Positions 60,438-64,000 of a DNA stretch of 64,000 bases are shown in pieces (the first letter of the stretch is position 1; each line of letters begins with the position of its first letter). Origin of the DNA: Allokutzneria sp. A3M-2-11 16 (lineage in GTDB: Bacteria > Actinomycetota > Actinomycetes > Mycobacteriales > Pseudonocardiaceae); the NCBI RefSeq assembly GCF_024213555.1, contig NZ_JANAVO010000019.1:1-64000 (forward strand), given 5' to 3'. A model generated the notes under the pieces. It did no database searches, was not told the origin of the DNA, and saw only the letters and a list, made by a program, of their open reading frames with translations. A program made the position numbers and the translations under genes.

Positions 60438-61655
60438 CTAGCCCCTCACGTGGTTCGCCGAGTCGTGGAGGGCTTCGGCGAGCTCGGCCGGAATCGTGGT
60501 GCGCGCTGGCTTTCCCGCGACGAAGACCGACTCGACGTTGCCGGGATGCGCGGAGGTCACCACGGTCTCGATCGGGTCGTGCTCGCCGCCGACCAGGTTC
60601 GGGTCGGTCGCGCGCAGCACCACCAGGTCGGCCGCCTTGCCCACGGTGAGCGAGCCGACGTGGTGGGCCATGCCCAACGCCGCCGCACCGTCCACTGTGG
60701 CCAGTCGGAGCGCGTCCGCCGCGGCCAGCCCGCTGGTCTGGAGGGTCGCGCGCATCAGCGAGAACATGTCTCCCGCAACGGTGCTGACCACGTCGACGCC
60801 GAGCCCCGTCGTGACTCCGTGCGCGGTGAGGCGATCGGCCATCGGAGCGCCGTGGCCCATCCGCGCCTCGACAGCCGGGCAGATCGAGACGGCCGCGCCC
60901 GCCGCGGAGATCAGCGCGAGTTCGTTGTCCGGCAAGGAGTTCCCGTGCACGAACGTGATGTCCGGAGTCAGCAGTCCGGCGGCGCGCAACGCCTCGATCG
61001 GGTGCTCGGCGACCGGGCCGCTGCCGACGTGGGCGTAGACCCGCAGGCCCAGTTCCTCCGCCAGCGCCCACTCCGCGCGCACCGCGTCCATCGGCGAGTA
61101 CGAGGGGCCTGACGCCGCGAGCGCCATCGTGACCAGGCCGTCGCCGGTGAAGTGCTCGGTGTGGATCGCGCGGACGTCGTCCGGACCGCCTCCGCCGCCG
61201 AAAACCGGCTGCCCGTAAGCGAAAACCGCGCGGACGCCGGACTCGCGCAGTGCGCGGACCGAGGCGTCCGCGTGCGCCTTGGTGTAGGCGATGTGCGCGT
61301 AGTCCTGCACCGTCGTGACGCCGGAGGCCAGCGCCTCGATGGCTCCGGCGAGCGTGCCGTGGAAGACGTCGTCCGGGCGGAACCGAGGCGCGATGCGGCC
61401 CAGTACGAGGTCGAGGTAGCCCATGAGGTCCATGTCGGCGGTGCTGCCGCGCAGGGCGGTCAGCCACGTGTGCCGGTGGGTGTCGACGAAACCCGGCAGC
61501 ACGATGCGGCCGGTGCCGTCGACGACGGTCCGGCCCGCGCTGGGTAAGCCCCTGCCGACCGCGGCGATGCGGCCGTCCTCGACGAGCAGGTCGTGGCCGG
61601 GCAGTACCCGCGGTGCGGGCGCGGTGTCGATCAGGGTGGCGTTCTGGATCAGCAT
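60438..61655 (-). CDS. Amidohydrolase family protein (TrzA/deaminase-like)
   Basis: A 405-residue metal-dependent hydrolase. The first metal ligands are in VDTHRHTWLTALRG (HxH). YAHVGSGPV supplies a later His, VHGNSLPDNELALI the next, and GLGVDVVSTVAGD the catalytic Asp. This layout matches the 5-methylthioadenosine/S-adenosylhomocysteine deaminase and chlorohydrolase group, acting on amino- or halo-heterocycles. The start is ATG 61655 with GGAGGT-like bases absent. It is divergent from a MarR gene with 61 bp between, so that regulator probably controls it. Confidence 0.9.
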   Translation of the reverse strand: MLIQNATLIDTAPAPRVLPGHDLLVEDGRIAAVGRGLPSAGRTVVDGTGRIVLPGFVDTHRHTWLTALRGSTADMDLMGYLDLVLGRIAPRFRPDDVFHGTLAGAIEALASGVTTVQDYAHIAYTKAHADASVRALRESGVRAVFAYGQPVFGGGGGPDDVRAIHTEHFTGDGLVTMALAASGPSYSPMDAVRAEWALAEELGLRVYAHVGSGPVAEHPIEALRAAGLLTPDITFVHGNSLPDNELALISAAGAAVSICPAVEARMGHGAPMADRLTAHGVTTGLGVDVVSTVAGDMFSLMRATLQTSGLAAADALRLATVDGAAALGMAHHVGSLTVGKAADLVVLRATDPNLVGGEHDPIETVVTSAHPGNVESVFVAGKPARTTIPAELAEALHDSANHVRG

Positions 61656-61671
61656 GCGGAGGTACTTTACA

Positions 61672-61681
61672 GAAAGCTTTC
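61672..61681. promoter_or_regulatory. Candidate MarR operator
   Basis: GAAAGCTTTC, a perfect 10-bp palindrome, followed by a partial repeat AAAAGCT at 61684-61690. It is in the 61-bp divergent gap between the amidohydrolase and MarR genes, which is otherwise unusually A/T-rich. Likely the site of the adjacent regulator. Confidence 0.5.
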
Positions 61682-61716
61682 AAAAAAGCTATCGGGATGT
61701 CGAATATCGTGGCCGG

Positions 61717-62217
61717 GTGAGCGACAGGGTGGACCGGCTGATCGCGTCCTGGCAGGTGGAGCTGCCTGAGGCGCTGGGGCCGACATCGGAGCTGGTCAAG
61801 CGCGTGATGCTGTTGGCGGGCGACCTGGACGCGGCCACCCGGCGGGAGCTGCCGGAGTTCGACCTGACCACCGCGGAGTTCGACGTGCTGGTCGGCCTGC
61901 GCCGCTCCGGCCCGCCCTACCGGCTCAAGCCGAGCGAGCTGGGCCGGTCGCTGCTGCTCTCCAGCGGTGGCACCAGCAACATCATCACCAGGCTGACCGC
62001 CCGCGGGCTGGTGCGCCGGGAGAGCGATCCGGACGACGGGCGCGGCACGCTGATCGTGCTCACCGAGGCGGGCAGGGAGCTGGCGGAGTCGGCGGTCCTC
62101 GCCAACTCGGCCGCCCACGCCGAGGTCTTCGCCGCGCTGCCGGAGGAAACCCTGGAAGCCGCCACCGCCGCCCTGCGCGAGGTGTTCGCCGTCCTGGACA
62201 ACTCCCGCAGGCGCTAG
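61717..62217 (+). CDS. MarR family transcriptional regulator
   Basis: A 166-residue winged-helix regulator. The DNA-binding core contains LTTAEFDVLVGLRRSGPPY, then LKPSELGRSLLLSSGGTSNI and the wing GLVRRESDPDDGRGTLIVLT. MarR proteins act as dimers and release DNA on binding phenolic or metabolic ligands. GTG at 61717 is 61 bp from the divergent amidohydrolase start, and the palindrome between them is the probable target. Confidence 0.92.
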   Translation: MSDRVDRLIASWQVELPEALGPTSELVKRVMLLAGDLDAATRRELPEFDLTTAEFDVLVGLRRSGPPYRLKPSELGRSLLLSSGGTSNIITRLTARGLVRRESDPDDGRGTLIVLTEAGRELAESAVLANSAAHAEVFAALPEETLEAATAALREVFAVLDNSRRR

Positions 62218-62234
62218 CCCCCGCCCCGCGTTTT

Positions 62235-62297
62235 CCCGTTTCGTACTCTTAACGGGTTTTGGAGCGCTCTAATCCACGGTATTGAGTACGAAACGGG
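62235..62297 (+). repeat. Dispersed palindromic repeat family B, copy B4
   Basis: A 63-bp element with perfect arms CCCGTTTCGTACTC and GAGTACGAAACGGG, centre GGAGCGCTCT and the flank GTTCTCTAGG. It starts 17 bp after the MarR stop and lies between convergent genes. Confidence 0.88.
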
Positions 62298-62392
62298 GTT
62301 CTCTAGGCTGCGCGCGCGGATGTTCGGGGGAGCGTGGGGACGATGGGGTGGCGGAGACGAGTGTAGGCGGTGTCGGGAGTGCTGCTGACCAG

Positions 62393-63628
62393 TTACGGGG
62401 ACGCGGGCTCGACGGGCGCTAGCCGACGCAGGCCGCGGACCTGCTTGCTGCACAAGGCGAACAGGGTCGCGACCACGATCAGCGCGGCGCCGGAGAGCAG
62501 CACCGGCTCGCGGCCCCAGTGCTCGGCGAGCGGCCCGACGGCCATCTGCCCGAGCGGCACCGCGATGATCGAACCGAGCACGTCGTAGGAGTAGACCCGC
62601 GCGAGCTTGTCCGCGGGCACGTTCTCCTGCATCGAGACGTCCCACGCGACCGCGCCCAGTTCGATGGCGCCACCGGTCAGCATCATGACGATCACCAACA
62701 GCACCAGGTTCGGCGCTTCCGCCAGCACCAGCAGCGGAATCGCGTTGCAGAGCACCAGGGCGACGCCGATCGCCAGCGCCCGGTTCGGCCGCCAGTGCGC
62801 GGCGAGCACGCCCCCGAGCACCCAGCCCGCGGTTTCGGCGGCGAGCACCAGACCCCAGCCAGCCCGGCCGAAGGTCTCGTCCGCGATGGCGGGCCCGAGC
62901 ACGAAGATCCCGCCGGACGCGGCGGCGTTGACGATCATGAACTGGAGCACGACCACCCAGAGCCACGTCCGCGACCGGAACTCGCGCCAGCCCTCGGCCA
63001 GCTCGGTGAACGGCCGCGACCTCCCGGACCGCTCGACGGGCGCGGTCCGCAGGCGCCGGTAGGCGAGCGCGGCGACCAGGAACAACCCGGCGTTCGCGCC
63101 GATCGCCCAGCCCGAGCCGAACGCGGCCACGAGCACCCCGCCCGCCGCCGCGCCGGCGAACCGGCCCGTGTTGGCCAACATCCGGTTCAGGGCGTTGGCC
63201 TGCTGGAGCAGCGTCGTGGGCACGGTCTGCGGGACGATCGACGAGGACGCGGGCAACGCGATCGCCGACACGGCACCGTTGGCCACGCTCAGCCCGAGCA
63301 GCAGCGGGATGGACGCGAACCCGCCGAGCACGCTCACCGCGATCGCGGCCTGCGTGAGCGCCGCGGCGGTCTCGGTGCCCTGCAAGATCACCGAACGGGG
63401 GAGCCGGTCGGCGAGCACCCCGCCGAAGAGCACGAGCACCATGTTGGCCAGCGAGCGCGCGCCGACGACCAGCCCGAGGTCGATCGCCGAGCCGGTCAGG
63501 TCCAGCACGGCGAACGCCAGCGCGACGGGCGCGACGGCGTTGCCGAACTCCGCGAAGGTGCGCCCGGTGACCAGCCGCCGGAAGTCGGGGTGGCGCAACG
63601 GCGCGGTCACTGCTCTGGCCTGGGACAT
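62393..63628 (-). CDS. MFS transporter
   Basis: A 411-residue transporter of the macrolide-efflux/enterobactin-exporter type (MFS_3-like), with about twelve helices. It begins LRHPDFRRLVTGRTFAEFGN and has the loop motif GVLADRLPRS between helices 2 and 3. GAVAWDVSMQENVPADKLAR is the typical second-half loop. The ATG at 63628 follows GAGG. It starts 42 bp after the stop of the spermidine-synthase-like gene on the same strand, so the two may be co-transcribed. Confidence 0.9.
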   Translation of the reverse strand: MSQARAVTAPLRHPDFRRLVTGRTFAEFGNAVAPVALAFAVLDLTGSAIDLGLVVGARSLANMVLVLFGGVLADRLPRSVILQGTETAAALTQAAIAVSVLGGFASIPLLLGLSVANGAVSAIALPASSSIVPQTVPTTLLQQANALNRMLANTGRFAGAAAGGVLVAAFGSGWAIGANAGLFLVAALAYRRLRTAPVERSGRSRPFTELAEGWREFRSRTWLWVVVLQFMIVNAAASGGIFVLGPAIADETFGRAGWGLVLAAETAGWVLGGVLAAHWRPNRALAIGVALVLCNAIPLLVLAEAPNLVLLVIVMMLTGGAIELGAVAWDVSMQENVPADKLARVYSYDVLGSIIAVPLGQMAVGPLAEHWGREPVLLSGAALIVVATLFALCSKQVRGLRRLAPVEPASP

Positions 63629-63670
63629 GGCGGTGAGCCTCTACGCGGCGTCAGCCGTGGTCAACTCGAT

Positions 63671-64000
63671 TTAGCTGAACAATCCCAGCCGGTCCTTCGG
63701 TAGCGTCGGGGCCGTCATCGGCGCGGCGTCGGTGATCGGTTCCGCCTTGCCGCACAAGCGCTTCACGGCGTCCGGCGGCACGCACCTCGCCGGGAACACC
63801 GCCGAGGCCGCGCGCCGGGTCAGCGTCTCCACCGGCGGCTCCTCCGCCGAGGCCAGCAGCACGACGTTGTCGAAGCGGCGCCCGCGCAGCACTCGCGGCT
63901 CGGCCAGGAGGAGCACGTGCTCGAAGGCGGTGAACAGGGTGGCGGACAGGCGCTTGGTGAACTCAAGGCCGGGGCCGTCGAAGATGTTCGCGACCAGGCT
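63671..64000 (-). CDS. Spermidine synthase-like protein, C-terminal part
   Basis: About 109 residues of a protein whose start lies beyond the right edge. The visible part reads SLVANIFDGPGLEFTKRLSA, TLFTAFEHVL, LLAEPRVLRGRRFDNVVLLA and ends PMTAPTLPKDRLGLFS. This matches the C-terminal half of fused or stand-alone spermidine-synthase-like methyltransferase-fold proteins. The frame is open to the window edge without a start that would suit the fold. The true function is unproven, as many actinobacterial members are not aminopropyltransferases. Confidence 0.8.
   Translation of the reverse strand, partial: SLVANIFDGPGLEFTKRLSATLFTAFEHVLLLAEPRVLRGRRFDNVVLLASAEEPPVETLTRRAASAVFPARCVPPDAVKRLCGKAEPITDAAPMTAPTLPKDRLGLFS

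Overview
The window is very G+C-rich DNA with strong third-position GC bias, many GTG starts, clear purine-rich ribosome binding sites and 1-4 bp gene overlaps. Gene content (GH92 and GH64 secreted glycosidases, ChaB, ImmA/IrrE peptidases, DUF222-HNH proteins, FtsK-type secretion-like locus) points to a filamentous actinobacterium, most likely of the Pseudonocardiaceae type; this placement is inference from gene families, not from a marker gene. No rRNA, tRNA, CRISPR array or complete insertion sequence was seen.

Layout. 1-4 kb: end of a dispersed repeat, a secreted GH92 mannosidase-like enzyme, a RibD/DHFR-fold reductase. 4.3-7.5 kb: a four-gene operon (ABC-2 exporter ATPase and permease, histidine kinase, NarL-type regulator). 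7.6-11.3 kb: a ClpX-zinc-finger/HTH regulator behind a double operator, a decayed pirin gene, a catalase-fold-like protein and an S9 peptidase. 11.4-15.1 kb: a tightly packed four-gene cassette (sigma-like protein, SH3-like/HTH protein, ImmA/IrrE peptidase, protein-kinase-like protein). 15.0-17.8 kb: a DUF222-HNH gene bracketed by inverted copies of a palindromic repeat, next to a truncated gene. 18-28.7 kb: frameshifted GH2-LamG enzyme, NmrA-like reductase, potassium channel, two tandem FAD oxidoreductases, GH64 glucanase with a LacI-type operator, Rieske oxidoreductase, a 52-residue membrane protein and ChaB. 28.7-45.2 kb: a heptose-phosphate locus (GmhB-, GmhA- and two HldE-like proteins with at least five glycosyltransferases, an aldehyde dehydrogenase, an SDR and an epimerase), interrupted by an AraC/MFS pair and a second DUF222-HNH gene. 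45.2-54.2 kb: GH25 muramidase, a single-chain PheRS-like protein with a structured leader, DeoR remnant, Lrp regulator with decarboxylase, secreted proteins, SDR, GAF protein and a membrane-anchored HTH/ricin-lectin protein. 54.4-60.1 kb: a six-gene FtsK/SpoIIIE ATPase operon. 60.4-64 kb: amidohydrolase with divergent MarR, an MFS transporter, and the 3' part of a spermidine-synthase-like gene.

Three unrelated families of dispersed palindromic elements run through the window. Family A (about 115 bp; four copies, one cut by the window edge) goes with DUF222-HNH genes, which are the counterpart of the mycobacterial REP13E12 repeats. Family B (63 bp, four copies) and family C (119 bp, two copies) all lie between convergently oriented genes or gene remnants.

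The two best candidates for undescribed systems are the FtsK operon at 54.4-60.1 kb with its divergent membrane-anchored regulator, and the sigma-like/SH3-HTH/ImmA-IrrE/kinase cassette at 11.4-15.1 kb. The heptose locus in a Gram-positive setting and the single-chain PheRS-like gene also deserve attention.
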